Shown: piece by piece, positions 1 to 8,750 of the stretch
How the letters are laid out: each line of letters starts with the position of its first letter
How positions within the stretch are numbered: position 1 is the first letter of the stretch
Source: an uncultured Clostridia bacterium
Lineage (GTDB): Bacteria; Bacillota; Clostridia; Christensenellales; CAG-314
Reading direction: 5' to 3'
Assembly (NCBI GenBank): GCA_934230325.1
Contig: CAKQEP010000003.1
Span: forward strand, 62,001 to 126,000
DNA length: 64,000 nt
The notes under the pieces: model-generated
The model's input: only the letters and a program-made list of their open reading frames with translations
What the model was told of the DNA's origin: nothing
Database searches by the model: none
Program-made: the position numbers and the translations under genes

Positions 1-861
1 TTTTCTTATCCGCCCGACAAAACTTTTTTCGCTAAACCGAGCAGAATCAAAAAGCGGATACAAATTGTTTGTCGTGTCGTCTGCAAGCGTCAAGCCTTCC
101 GCCTCAAAAAACGCACGCCTTATCGCGCTGAGTTGAAAGGGCAAATCGAGTTCCGCAAACACCGCCGCCGCGTGGCAATAGGGTACGGGAACTCTGACGC
201 AGGTAGCGGACACGGGCAACTTGTCTATATGCAAAATTTTTCTCGTTTCGTTTATCATTTTGCGTTCTTCGACGGTGTAACCGTTTTTGCAAAAATCGCC
301 TATCTGCGGTATGCACGTTTTAGCAATATTATGCGCAAAAAACGTCGGCGCATTGCCTTTTTGGCAACGCCGCAAATCTTTCAACCCCGCCCGCCCCGCG
401 CCGCTCACCGACTGAAACGTGACGTATCTCAAACTTTTTACGCCCCACTTTTTTAAAGCGTTTACCGCCGCAATTACGCAGGCGGTGCTACAATTAGGAT
501 TTGCGATAAGCCTGCCGCCGCCCACGTCGCAAAAATTCACTTCCGGTATCACCAAAGGCACGTCCTTGTGCATACGCCAAAAACCGCTGTTGTCAATTAC
601 CGTCGCACCCTGTTTTAACGCAAGCGGAACGTACTTTTTGCTAACTTCTCCGCCCGCGCTCAGCAAAACGTAATCGCCCGCTTCAAAACTCTCCGTCAAC
701 GCCTTGACTTTTAGTTTTTTTCCCTTTAAAAACAACGTTTTTCCGTCGCTTTTGGCGGAAGCGTACAGGTTTATTTTGTCGTAATTTATTTTTTTGCGGG
801 CTATCTCGCTCAAAAATGTCCGACCGACCAAACCCGTCGCGCCAACTACGCTCAAAACCAT
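1..861 (-). CDS. asd: Aspartate-semialdehyde dehydrogenase (3' end beyond window)
   Basis: Reduces aspartyl phosphate to aspartate semialdehyde, the cytoplasmic branch point to lysine/diaminopimelate, threonine and methionine. The frame is open from an ATG at 861 to the window edge (287 codons), so the C-terminus is missing. Visible features are an N-terminal dinucleotide-binding motif GATGLVG (residues 7-13) and the catalytic Cys in NPNCST at C124. The ATG directly abuts the TAA of dapH, with GAGGGG about six bases upstream inside dapH, so translation is coupled. It is the last visible gene of the dapF-dapA-dapB-dapH-asd operon. The call is firm; only the missing end is unseen. Confidence 0.93.
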   Translation of the reverse strand, partial: MVLSVVGATGLVGRTFLSEIARKKINYDKINLYASAKSDGKTLFLKGKKLKVKALTESFEAGDYVLLSAGGEVSKKYVPLALKQGATVIDNSGFWRMHKDVPLVIPEVNFCDVGGGRLIANPNCSTACVIAAVNALKKWGVKSLRYVTFQSVSGAGRAGLKDLRRCQKGNAPTFFAHNIAKTCIPQIGDFCKNGYTVEERKMINETRKILHIDKLPVSATCVRVPVPYCHAAAVFAELDLPFQLSAIRRAFFEAEGLTLADDTTNNLYPLFDSARFSEKSFVGRIRK

Positions 862-1548
862 TTAGTTGCCCCTCAAGTCCGAGTTGATGACGTCAAATCG
901 GTTGTTGGCGTCGTCAACGTATCTTTTGACTACTGCGGGACAACCCGTGACGACGGCAAAAGGCGGAACGTTTTTTGTGACTATCGCCCCCGCTCCGACA
1001 ACGGCGTTTTGCCCGACGCGGACGCCTTCCAACACTACGGCGTTTGCCCCTATCAACACTCCGTCGGCAATAACGACGGGAATATTGCAAGCGGGTTCTA
1101 ACATACCCGCAATCACCGCGCCCGCTCCTATATGACAGTTTTTGCCCACCTTTGCGCCGCTGCCTATGACGGCGTTGATGTCTACCATAGTGTTTTCTCC
1201 TATTTCTGCGTCGATGTTAAGCACCGCGCCGTGCATTATTACGGCGTTTGCGCCTATTTTTACCCCTTGCCTGACAACGGCAAAAGGCTCGATGCGCGCG
1301 TCAAACTCGGCATAATCGGCAAGCGGAACGGCGCTGTTTAGTCCGTAATATTCTATCCGCTTTTGCAATATCGACTGCGCGTTTTTTTTGAGCACGGGCA
1401 GAATTTTTTGCGCTTGACCGACGACAACCGTCAAGTTGGCGTCACCAAACGCCTCGCAACCGTCAAACACAAGCGGTTTGACGCTTTTTAGGTACACTTT
1501 TAATATCGTTTGCTTTTTTGAGTTTTTTATTTTGTCCGATAAATTCAT
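862..1548 (-). CDS. dapH: Tetrahydrodipicolinate N-acetyltransferase
   Basis: Transfers an acetyl group to tetrahydrodipicolinate in the acetylase branch of diaminopimelate synthesis. The protein has 228 residues. An N-terminal helical part (about 1-80) is followed by many hexapeptide repeats of a left-handed beta helix (about 85-215, e.g. IGANAVIMHG and VGQNAVVGAG), and the end VTGCPAVVKRYVDD is typical of DapH. Length and the N-terminal domain fit DapH better than succinyl-transferring DapD. It overlaps dapB by 4 bases (ATGA) and abuts asd. No dapL or ddh is visible here, so the acetyl route is the inferred pathway; the later acetyl-DAP aminotransferase and deacetylase genes are not in the window. 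Confidence 0.9.
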   Translation of the reverse strand: MNLSDKIKNSKKQTILKVYLKSVKPLVFDGCEAFGDANLTVVVGQAQKILPVLKKNAQSILQKRIEYYGLNSAVPLADYAEFDARIEPFAVVRQGVKIGANAVIMHGAVLNIDAEIGENTMVDINAVIGSGAKVGKNCHIGAGAVIAGMLEPACNIPVVIADGVLIGANAVVLEGVRVGQNAVVGAGAIVTKNVPPFAVVTGCPAVVKRYVDDANNRFDVINSDLRGN

Positions 1549-2366
1549 ATTTTGTCACTCTCCGTCAATAGGTCAAAATCGTACAGCCCGCTCGGCTTGT
1601 TTATCAATAGTTTTGCCGCTTTCAACGCCCCCGCCGCAAAAATCTTTTTGTCCGTCGCGACGTGGCTCAAAACAAAACTTTCGCCGTCGCCCAAAAAGTA
1701 AAGGTCGTGTCTGCCCGCAACGTCGCCGCCCCGCATGACGGCTAATCCCACGTCGCCGCTTTTTCTTTTGCCGCTTCTGTCCGTCGCTACCTTTCCGCCG
1801 TAAAAATCCGTCAGAATTTTGAGAATGTTTTTTGCCGTGCCGCTCGGACTGTCTTTTTTGTCGCGGCGGTGACACTCTATCAATTCCGCGTCAAAATTTT
1901 TTAACGACGGCAAAACCGCTTTCAACGCCTTTTTAAACACGCTTATTCCTACGCTGAAATTCGCGCTCACGCATACGGCGGCAACTGCGCTCGTTTCCTT
2001 TATCGCCGCCAACGTTTTTTCCGACAAATCGGTTGTGCCTACCACAAGCGGTATTTTGTTGACAAAACAGTATTTTGCCGCTTTGTAGGTCTGCTCCGTA
2101 TGAGAAAAATCAACGACGCATTGCGGCAATACGGGCAAATCGCAAAAACTCAAAAAACTGCCCGTGTCTTGCCCTACTACGCCTACCGTTTCAAAATCCG
2201 ACGTAAGCGTTTGCGCAAGAATTTTTTTGCCCATCGCGCCGTCGCCCGATATTGCGATTTTTATTTTTTGACCTTTTGCAATAATTTTGCGGTTGTCCTT
2301 TTTGAGTGCGTTAAAGTCGCTAACGTTATCGCTTTTTTGCGGCAAAAGCGGCGTGTTTTTATTCAT
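1545..2366 (-). CDS. dapB: 4-hydroxy-tetrahydrodipicolinate reductase
   Basis: NAD(P)H-dependent reduction of the DapA product to tetrahydrodipicolinate. The protein has 273 residues; the Rossmann motif GDGAMGK lies at about 41-47 and the active-site segment ECHRRDKKDSPSGTA at about 164-178. The family usually has two adjacent His before the basic stretch; here the first is kept (H166) and the second is Arg. The start is ATG 2366, with GAGG eight bases upstream, which gives a polar N-terminal extension of about 34 residues before the first strand. No later in-frame start fits better. The 8-base overlap with dapA and 4-base overlap with dapH indicate coupling. Confidence 0.92.
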   Translation of the reverse strand: MNKNTPLLPQKSDNVSDFNALKKDNRKIIAKGQKIKIAISGDGAMGKKILAQTLTSDFETVGVVGQDTGSFLSFCDLPVLPQCVVDFSHTEQTYKAAKYCFVNKIPLVVGTTDLSEKTLAAIKETSAVAAVCVSANFSVGISVFKKALKAVLPSLKNFDAELIECHRRDKKDSPSGTAKNILKILTDFYGGKVATDRSGKRKSGDVGLAVMRGGDVAGRHDLYFLGDGESFVLSHVATDKKIFAAGALKAAKLLINKPSGLYDFDLLTESDKI

Positions 2367-3258
2367 AACTCAACCTCGCGTCGTACGCCGTCAATATTTG
2401 TTCTATCGTTTTTGCGTTTTTTTCCGACGGGAAACATAGCGGCAACCTCAAAAAACAAGACGGAACGCCCAGCGTTTTTAAGGCGTATTTTATCGGTATC
2501 GGGTTTACGTCGCAAAACAACGCCTTAAACAGCGGGTAATACTTTTTAAACAACTCGGTACATTCCGCCGCGTTGCCCCCGTCGTAAGCGTCAACGATTT
2601 TTTTGACTACGGAAGGCGTTAAGTTTGCCGCAACGGATATTACTCCCGCCGCGCCCGCCGCCATACACGGCGCGATAAGGTTGTCGTTTCCGCAAAACAG
2701 TTTAAAATTGTCGTCGCAAAGTAAAGACGTACTAACAAAAACGTCCATATCGGCGTCGGCTTGTTTTATTCCGACGATGTTTCCGTGCGTTTTTAGCCGC
2801 CGCAAAGTTTCTGTGTTTACGCCGCAACCCGTCCGCGACGGAACGTTGTATATTATTATCGGCTTTGCGCTTTTGTCGGCAATACTGCAAAAATGGCGGT
2901 ACATTCCTTCCTCGTTGCATTTGTTATAAAAAGGCGTGATGGCAAGCAGGTAGTCTGCGCCGCTACTCGAAAGCGTTTGCGCAAGATTAGCGGCTTTTTT
3001 TGTGTCGTTGTCGCCGCACGAAGCAACGACCGTCAAATCTTGCCCTACCGTACTTGCGGCGGCGTCGAGCAAAAGCAATTTTTCCTTGACAGACAGCGTA
3101 CTGCCTTCTCCCGTCGTTCCGCCGACGAGAACCCCGTCGCTACCGCCCTGCGCTTGCATTTTTAGCAACCGTTTGAAAGTTTTTAAATCGATTTTTAAAT
3201 TTTTGTCAAACGGCGTGACGAGAGCCGTTATGCTCCCCTTTAATTTTTTTTTAGACAT
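2359..3258 (-). CDS. dapA: 4-hydroxy-tetrahydrodipicolinate synthase
   Basis: Condenses pyruvate with aspartate semialdehyde, the first committed lysine/diaminopimelate step. The protein has 299 residues, normal for the TIM-barrel family. The catalytic triad is visible as T48/T49 in GGTTGEGS, Y111 in PFYNK and Y137 in IIYNVPSRTG, and the Schiff-base lysine is K165 in GIKQAD. It overlaps the end of dapF by 8 bases and the start of dapB by 8 bases, so all three are probably translated together. The substrate comes from asd at the other end of the operon. Feedback control by lysine cannot be judged from the sequence. Confidence 0.95.
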   Translation of the reverse strand: MSKKKLKGSITALVTPFDKNLKIDLKTFKRLLKMQAQGGSDGVLVGGTTGEGSTLSVKEKLLLLDAAASTVGQDLTVVASCGDNDTKKAANLAQTLSSSGADYLLAITPFYNKCNEEGMYRHFCSIADKSAKPIIIYNVPSRTGCGVNTETLRRLKTHGNIVGIKQADADMDVFVSTSLLCDDNFKLFCGNDNLIAPCMAAGAAGVISVAANLTPSVVKKIVDAYDGGNAAECTELFKKYYPLFKALFCDVNPIPIKYALKTLGVPSCFLRLPLCFPSEKNAKTIEQILTAYDARLSYE

Positions 3259-4006
3259 AAAATACTCCTTCCTTTTGCGCGCCGCCCGTCAACTCAACGT
3301 AATTTTTGCCCGCTTTGGCGAGAAGATTGCCGCCGTCAAAACGTATTTGCGCGGTTTGCTCCGTCAACCCTTCCTTTCTGCATACGTACGCCGCTGCCGC
3401 CGCGCCCGTTCCGCATGCCGCCGTCCAACCCACGCCCCGCTCAAAAGTTTTGCAAAACACGGTTTTTTTGTCGATAACCTTTACAAAATCGACGTTGACG
3501 CGGCTTTTTAGTACGGGCAACGACAAAACTTGCTCGACGCAATCCGACGAATCTTTGTCCGTCATAACTACTGCGTGGTCCGCCCCGATATGGATACACC
3601 AAACTTTAAACCCGCAAAACTCTCTCCCCCAAACCTTTTTTTCCGTCAAAAAAGGCAGTCCTACGGTCTGCGGACTTTTAAACCTGAATTTGACCGATAG
3701 CGGATTTTTGCTCAAAACCTTTACCGCGTACTTTCCGTCGTCGGTACAAACTTTTATTTCGTCGCGGTTAAACCCGTTGTCAATACAAAAAGCGGCGACG
3801 CAACGCAAGCCGTTTCCGCACATTTTTGCGCCGCTCCCGTCGGCGTTTAAAAACCGCATAGTGGCTCCGTCTTGCGTGATTTTGACGCAAATAAACCCGT
3901 CGCACGAGAGATTTTTGCACGTTTTGACTACAAAATCCTTGTCAAAAACATATTTGTCGCAAATAGCAAAAGTGTTGCCCAACGCACCGTACTTTGATAT
4001 TTTTAT
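3251..4006 (-). CDS. dapF: Diaminopimelate epimerase, probable AUA start
   Basis: Interconverts LL- and meso-diaminopimelate with two cysteines acting as acid and base: C63 in MCGNGLRC and C198 in AACGTGA (numbering from the chosen start). The only standard start in frame is TTG at 3982, which would delete the first strand and has no ribosome-binding site. The family N-terminus (M-x-F-x-K-x-x-G-x-G-N) aligns exactly if translation starts at the ATA codon 4006-4004 (MKISKYGALGN), eight bases after GGAGG at 4020-4016. An in-frame TAA lies upstream at 4027. I therefore start at ATA; a base error turning ATG into ATA is the alternative. First gene of the lysine operon. Confidence 0.9.
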   Translation of the reverse strand: MKISKYGALGNTFAICDKYVFDKDFVVKTCKNLSCDGFICVKITQDGATMRFLNADGSGAKMCGNGLRCVAAFCIDNGFNRDEIKVCTDDGKYAVKVLSKNPLSVKFRFKSPQTVGLPFLTEKKVWGREFCGFKVWCIHIGADHAVVMTDKDSSDCVEQVLSLPVLKSRVNVDFVKVIDKKTVFCKTFERGVGWTAACGTGAAAAAYVCRKEGLTEQTAQIRFDGGNLLAKAGKNYVELTGGAQKEGVFYV

Positions 4007-4047
4007 TTTGACGTCCTCCCCGATTTACTATATTTTATGCCGCGACC

Positions 4048-4070
4048 TTGCGTAATATTTTTTTACGCAA
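4048..4070. repeat. Small inverted repeat upstream of dapF
   Basis: An 8-base perfect inverted repeat (ttgcgtaa / ttacgcaa) separated by 7 bases lies 42 bases upstream of the dapF start. Read on the minus strand it lies near the probable promoter or early leader of the lysine operon. No lysine-riboswitch-like architecture fits in the short leader. It could be an operator or part of the neighbouring terminator. Confidence 0.4.
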
Positions 4071-4071
4071 C

Positions 4072-4105
4072 AAAAAGGTCGCATATTTTTGTATGCGACC
4101 TTTTT
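4072..4105 (-). terminator. Terminator after mrp
   Basis: A 14-base perfect inverted repeat (aaaaaggtcgcata and its complement) with a 6-base loop carries T runs on both sides, so it can act as a rho-independent terminator in either direction. It lies 50 bases after the mrp stop and just before the lysine operon, so it separates the two transcription units. Confidence 0.8.
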
Positions 4106-4154
4106 GGTTTTGGTGAGATTGTAAGTTTTTTGATTCGTTTGATTTTTTTTTGAT

Positions 4155-4976
4155 TTATTTGATTTTTGAAATCATTTCCGCCACGCCGTTTATCTCGTCG
4201 CAACTTACCGCTTCTATCTTGCCGTCGTCCACCGCCTGCGCGATTTTTGAGTCTATGGGCAACTGCGCCAACAGCGGCAATCCGTAATGCTCCGCAATCT
4301 TTTCCGTCTTGCCCTTGCCGAAAGGATAGATACGTTTGCCGCAATCGGGGCAATCGACGTACGCAAAGTTTTCGACAAGACCGAGAATTTTTACGTTCAT
4401 CATATTTGCCATTTTGACGGCTTTTTCCACTATCATAGACACCAAGTCCTGCGGGCTTGTAACGACGATTATTCCGTCGAGTTTTATCGTCTGAAATACC
4501 GTCAAAGCGACGTCGCCCGTTCCCGGAGGCATATCGACAAACATATAGTCTACGTCCCCCCAAACGCACTCCGTCCAAAACTGCTCGACAAGTCCCGCAA
4601 TAATCGGACCGCGCCACAAAACGGGGTCCGTGCCGTCCTCCAACAGAAGGTTTGCCGACATAACTTTGACGCCGTTAAGACTTTCTACGGGCAACAAACC
4701 GTCGTCGTTTCCGTATGCTTTTTGCGTGATTCCAAACATTTTGGGAACGCTGGGCCCCGTCACGTCGGCGTCAAGAACCGCCACCGAGTACCCCATACGG
4801 CTGAGTTTGCTCGCAAGAAGCCCCGTGACGAGAGATTTGCCTACGCCGCCTTTGCCGCTGACTACGCCTATAACTTTTTTGATATGGCTGCCTTTGTGCG
4901 GTTGCTTGATAAAATCTTCTGCGCGGCTTTCGCAATTTTGACTGCAAGACGAGCAGTCGTGTGTACATTCAGACAT
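4155..4976 (-). CDS. mrp: Mrp/Nbp35-family ATP-dependent Fe-S cluster carrier
   Basis: P-loop ATPase that assembles and transfers Fe-S clusters in the cytoplasm. The protein has 273 residues. It combines an N-terminal cysteine cluster (C4, C8, C11, C15), like that of Nbp35, with the deviant Walker A GKGGVGKS (41-48), switch residues around DADVTGPS, DMPPGTGD, and the paired CPDC motif (C209, C212) that bridges a 4Fe-4S cluster in the dimer. The start ATG 4976 has GGGAGG upstream. It is a single-gene unit with its own promoter at 5079-5107 and a terminator behind it. Confidence 0.92.
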   Translation of the reverse strand: MSECTHDCSSCSQNCESRAEDFIKQPHKGSHIKKVIGVVSGKGGVGKSLVTGLLASKLSRMGYSVAVLDADVTGPSVPKMFGITQKAYGNDDGLLPVESLNGVKVMSANLLLEDGTDPVLWRGPIIAGLVEQFWTECVWGDVDYMFVDMPPGTGDVALTVFQTIKLDGIIVVTSPQDLVSMIVEKAVKMANMMNVKILGLVENFAYVDCPDCGKRIYPFGKGKTEKIAEHYGLPLLAQLPIDSKIAQAVDDGKIEAVSCDEINGVAEMISKIK

Positions 4977-5078
4977 TACTTAAATGACCTCCCGAAAAAT
5001 CAACTTTGCAAGTCGTTTGTTTAACTCCCGCCGCCCAAAAACGGCAAAAGCAAAAAGCAACGACAAACAACTTTAATC

Positions 5079-5107
5079 ATTTTAGCCCCGTTATCCCGCT
5101 TTGTCAA
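5079..5107 (-). promoter_or_regulatory. Sigma-A promoter of mrp with overlapping palindrome
   Basis: On the minus strand, TTGACA (5107-5102), a 17-base spacer and TAAAAT (5084-5079) form a near-consensus housekeeping promoter about 100 bases before mrp. The -35 box lies in a perfect 14-base palindrome, GTCAATCGATTGAC (5103-5116), which could be an operator. A similar GTCAAT...ATTGAC arrangement overlaps the rpoB promoter. Confidence 0.75.
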
Positions 5108-5128
5108 TCGATTGACGAGAGTTGTTTT

Positions 5129-6976
5129 TTAGTGCCTGAACTGGCTGTTGTACAACTCGGCGTAAAATCCCTTTTGCGCAAGCAACTGCTCGTGCGTGCC
5201 GTGTTCTATGACGTCGCCGTCTTTAAGAACAAGGATAAGGTCGGCGTTTTTGATGGTAGAGAGGCGGTGCGCGATAATAAACGAAGTGCGACCTTTCATA
5301 AGTCTGTCCATCGCCCGTTGAATGACTTCTTCCGTGCGGGTATCGACGCTGCTCGTCGCTTCGTCCAAAATAAGCATCGGCGCGTCTTCTACCATTGCTC
5401 TTGCGATAGTGAGCAACTGTTTTTGTCCTTGCGACAGACCGCTTTTGTCGTCGAGCACGGTGTTGTAACCTTTTGGCAACGTCTTTATAAAGTGGTCGAG
5501 TCCGACGGCTTTGCACGCCGCGATTACTTTTTCTTCCGGAACGTCGGTTTTGCTGTAACGAACGTTGTCAAAAATGGTTCCTTCAAATATCCACGTATCC
5601 TGCAACACCATACCAAACAAATCGTGAACGTTTTGTCTCGTCAAGTCGGTGAGCGGAACGCCGTCAACGGTGATTTCCCCCGAGTTGAGTTCGTAAAACC
5701 GCATAAGAAGGTTTACTATCGTGGTTTTGCCCGCGCCCGTCGGTCCGACGATTGCTATTTTTTGTCCCGCCTTTACTTTGGCGTTAAACCCGTGAATTAT
5801 CACCTTTTGCGGGTCGTACCCAAACACGACGTTTTTAAATTCCACGTCGCCTTTTACGTTGTCAAGCGTGCAAGTCGGGTGGTCGGGCGTCATTTCTTCC
5901 GCTTCCAAAAACTCAAACACGCGTTCGCTCGCCGCCGCCATCGACTGAAACGTCGTCGCTGCTTGCGCTATCTGCGACAGCGGGTTTGTAAAGTAGCGGA
6001 TATAAATCATAAACGCAACGATAACTCCCAGCTCGATGTTTCCGTTGATTGCCAAAGAACCGCCGACAACGCACACCATCACGTACCCGAAGTTGCCCAC
6101 AAACCCCATGACGGGTTGCATAAGTCCGCTGATAAACTGACTTTTCCACGCCGCCGAGTATAGCTCGTCGTTTATTTTGTTAAACTCGAGGATAGCGTCC
6201 TTTTCTCCGCCGTACGCCTTGACGACGTTGTGACCGGAATAAATTTCTTCCACGTGTCCGTTGAGCGCGCCAAGTCCCTCTTGTTGCCGTTTAAAGTATT
6301 TTTGCGAAACTTTTATTATCACCAACATAATGATTATGCCGACGACGGTACTTCCCACCGCAGTAAACGCCATAATATAACTCGTAATAAACATCATCAC
6401 GAGCGAACCGCTCAAAAATATGAGTTGCCGCACGAATACCGCAATGTTGTTGTGCAAAATCTGACCTATCGTGTCAACGTCGTTGGTGACTCTCGACAAA
6501 ACGTCGCCGTACGTGGTATCGTCAAAATATTTCAACGGCAGACGATTTATCTTTTTGTCGATTTCTCTGCGCAACTTTTGCGCGATGCGTTGGGATACGT
6601 TTGCAAAAATAAGGTCCTGCACGCAGTGCGTCAAAAAACTGATTACGTACAGGCACAACAAAACTACGCATATTCGGCTTATCGCCGCCATATCCATATT
6701 CCCCGTAGTTGCGCCGCTACTGATAAGGTTTGTGACCTCTTGCAACCGAGAAGGTCCCGCAACTATTGTAGCCACGCTGATAATAGCAAGTATCGTCGCA
6801 ATAATCAGGGCGGCAACGTAATTTTTGGCAAATTTAAGCAATTGCTTTATCGCCGCTTTAAAGTTTTTTGGTTTTTCTATCATTCTCACGCCGCCACGCA
6901 TAGGGCCTCTGGCCATATGCGATTGTTTTGGCTGCGCGTCGGTGACGGTTTGTACGTTTTTTCTGTTATCCGACAT
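5129..6976 (-). CDS. ABC exporter half-transporter, catalytically canonical subunit
   Basis: A 615-residue membrane protein with an N-terminal transmembrane domain (first helix near residue 50) and a C-terminal nucleotide-binding domain. The domain has Walker A GPTGAGKTT, signature LSQGQKQ, Walker B MLILDEATSSVD with the catalytic Glu, and switch His in IIAHR. The signature deviates (Q for the first G), as expected when it completes the degenerate site of a heterodimer. It overlaps the upstream ABC gene by 11 bases; together they resemble the YfiB/YfiC and BmrC/BmrD class of heterodimeric multidrug exporters. The substrate is unknown; a MarR regulator at the head of the operon suggests drug or lipophile export. 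Confidence 0.88.
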   Translation of the reverse strand: MSDNRKNVQTVTDAQPKQSHMARGPMRGGVRMIEKPKNFKAAIKQLLKFAKNYVAALIIATILAIISVATIVAGPSRLQEVTNLISSGATTGNMDMAAISRICVVLLCLYVISFLTHCVQDLIFANVSQRIAQKLRREIDKKINRLPLKYFDDTTYGDVLSRVTNDVDTIGQILHNNIAVFVRQLIFLSGSLVMMFITSYIMAFTAVGSTVVGIIIMLVIIKVSQKYFKRQQEGLGALNGHVEEIYSGHNVVKAYGGEKDAILEFNKINDELYSAAWKSQFISGLMQPVMGFVGNFGYVMVCVVGGSLAINGNIELGVIVAFMIYIRYFTNPLSQIAQAATTFQSMAAASERVFEFLEAEEMTPDHPTCTLDNVKGDVEFKNVVFGYDPQKVIIHGFNAKVKAGQKIAIVGPTGAGKTTIVNLLMRFYELNSGEITVDGVPLTDLTRQNVHDLFGMVLQDTWIFEGTIFDNVRYSKTDVPEEKVIAACKAVGLDHFIKTLPKGYNTVLDDKSGLSQGQKQLLTIARAMVEDAPMLILDEATSSVDTRTEEVIQRAMDRLMKGRTSFIIAHRLSTIKNADLILVLKDGDVIEHGTHEQLLAQKGFYAELYNSQFRH

Positions 6977-8750
6977 CTTTCAATTCCTCCTCCGACAACT
7001 GCGACAAGGCTATTTGACGGTACACTTCGCAAGTTTTGAGCAACTGCTCGTGAGTGCCTTCTCCCACCGCTTTTCCGTCGTCCAAAACGATGATTTTGTC
7101 GGCGTCCATTATCGTGCCGATACGTTGCGCAACGATAAGGCACGTCGCGCCGCTCGTGCTGTTTTTTAGGTTCTGACGCAAAATTTTGTCCGTCTTAAAG
7201 TCCAACGCGCTAAAACTGTCGTCAAATATGTAAATCTCCGGTTGCCTTGCTATTGCCCGCGCTATAGAAAGCCTTTGCTTTTGTCCGCCGCTGACGTTAG
7301 AACCGCCCTGCGCTATGTGTTCTTCGTATTTGTCGGGCATCTTTTCTACAAACTCGGAGCACATCGCTATTTGGGACGCTTGCTTTATCAGGTCGTCGGC
7401 AGGCCTGGGTTTTCCGTTGTCGCCGTAAGCGATATTGTCGCGGACGGTTCCGCTAAATAGTACCGCTTTTTGCGATACGTACCCCATTTTATCGTGCAAA
7501 GCCTTTTGCGTGTACTCCCTTACGTCAACGCCGTCCACCTTGACGCTGCCTTCCGTAACGTCGTAAAATCGAGGTACGAGATTGATAAGAGTGCTTTTTC
7601 CGCTTCCCGTGCTGCCGATAAACGCCACCGTCTGACCTTTGCTCGCTTTAAAACTTACGTTTTCCAAAACGTATTCTTCTGCGTCGGGGTACTTGAAACT
7701 TACGCCGTCAAACTCGACTTCGCCCACCAGCGGAACGCCGTTTTGGTCGGTTGCGCCCGCCGTTTTTGTTCCGTCAACGATTTTTGCCGTTGTGTTGAGT
7801 ACTTCCAAAATGCGAGCCGCCGCCGCGCCGCCTCTCGGCGCCATCATAAATATCATCGTAAGCATCATAAAGGATATTATTACGTGCATCGAATAACTGC
7901 TAAACGTAACCATATCGCCGAATAATCCTATTTTTGTGACTACGTTGCCCGCAGAATTTATCAGCGCCGCGCCCAACCAGTATATCGTTAACGTCAAAAA
8001 GTTTTGAACGCCGTTTATCGTCGGGTTTAAAAACGCCATCGCTTTGATGCCTTTGAGATAGTTTTCCGTCAATTCCGTATTGCTTTGCTCAAATTTGTTT
8101 TCCTGAAACGCTTCCGCATTGTACGCGCGGACAACTTTTAAACCCGTGAGATTTTCGCGCATGTCGCGGTTTACGTTGTCGATAAGACTCTGAACACGCT
8201 TGAATCGCGGCGTCGCTATCGCCATTATCACGCCGAGTACCGTCAACATTACAACCACCGCCACCGCCGTTGCCGTCGTCCATTGCCAGTTTTTTGCGCT
8301 TATTTTAAGAATCGCCGATACCGCCATTATGGGCGCTTTTATGCAGATGTGCATTCCCATCGCTATGATCATTGCCACCTGCGTAACGTCGTTGGTACTG
8401 CGCGTGATAAGGCTCGGCGTAGAAAATTTTCCGATTTCCTCCATGCCGAAGGACTCCACTTTTTCAAAAAGCATTTTGCGAAGCCTGCGAGAAAAACTTG
8501 CCGCAATAAGCGCCGTGCAAAGCCCCGACAACATCGTTACGCAAAAACTGAGCGCGGCGCACGCTATCATTTTTAGCCCGACGCTCCATATGTCTTTTAC
8601 GGTGTTTCCGCCCGTCTGAACTTTTATCGTGATGTCTTTGGTAAAATCGGGGATTCTTAAATCGAGATATACGCTCGCCCCTACCAAAATAATACAGCAT
8701 ACGACCCCCAACCACTCTTTGGCGTTGAGTTTTTTAAGTAATTTTAACAT
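6966..8750 (-). CDS. ABC exporter half-transporter, degenerate-site subunit
   Basis: A 594-residue half-transporter (membrane domain about 1-310, ATPase about 340-590). Walker A is GSTGSGKST and the signature is VSGGQKQR. Walker B reads IYIFDDSFSALD, with Asp instead of the catalytic Glu, and the switch His is Gln (IVAQR). Both changes are known marks of the non-hydrolysing site in heterodimeric ABC exporters, and the partner gene downstream carries the intact residues plus an altered signature. Its start overlaps the end of the marR gene by 7 bases. The two subunits almost certainly form one transporter in the cytoplasmic membrane. Confidence 0.88.
   Translation of the reverse strand: MLKLLKKLNAKEWLGVVCCIILVGASVYLDLRIPDFTKDITIKVQTGGNTVKDIWSVGLKMIACAALSFCVTMLSGLCTALIAASFSRRLRKMLFEKVESFGMEEIGKFSTPSLITRSTNDVTQVAMIIAMGMHICIKAPIMAVSAILKISAKNWQWTTATAVAVVVMLTVLGVIMAIATPRFKRVQSLIDNVNRDMRENLTGLKVVRAYNAEAFQENKFEQSNTELTENYLKGIKAMAFLNPTINGVQNFLTLTIYWLGAALINSAGNVVTKIGLFGDMVTFSSYSMHVIISFMMLTMIFMMAPRGGAAAARILEVLNTTAKIVDGTKTAGATDQNGVPLVGEVEFDGVSFKYPDAEEYVLENVSFKASKGQTVAFIGSTGSGKSTLINLVPRFYDVTEGSVKVDGVDVREYTQKALHDKMGYVSQKAVLFSGTVRDNIAYGDNGKPRPADDLIKQASQIAMCSEFVEKMPDKYEEHIAQGGSNVSGGQKQRLSIARAIARQPEIYIFDDSFSALDFKTDKILRQNLKNSTSGATCLIVAQRIGTIMDADKIIVLDDGKAVGEGTHEQLLKTCEVYRQIALSQLSEEELKDVG

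Noticed and set aside
4007..4060. Lysine riboswitch before dapF
   Set aside because: The leader between the terminator and dapF is far too short and shows no such fold.
5006..6163. Long plus-strand open frame opposite the ABC transporter
   Set aside because: It is the antisense of a clear ABC gene, has a low-complexity Arg/Val/Tyr-rich composition and no ribosome-binding site. The same applies to long plus-strand frames at 35018-36472, 37585-38796 and 55493-57136 opposite rpoC, rpoB and the LRR gene.
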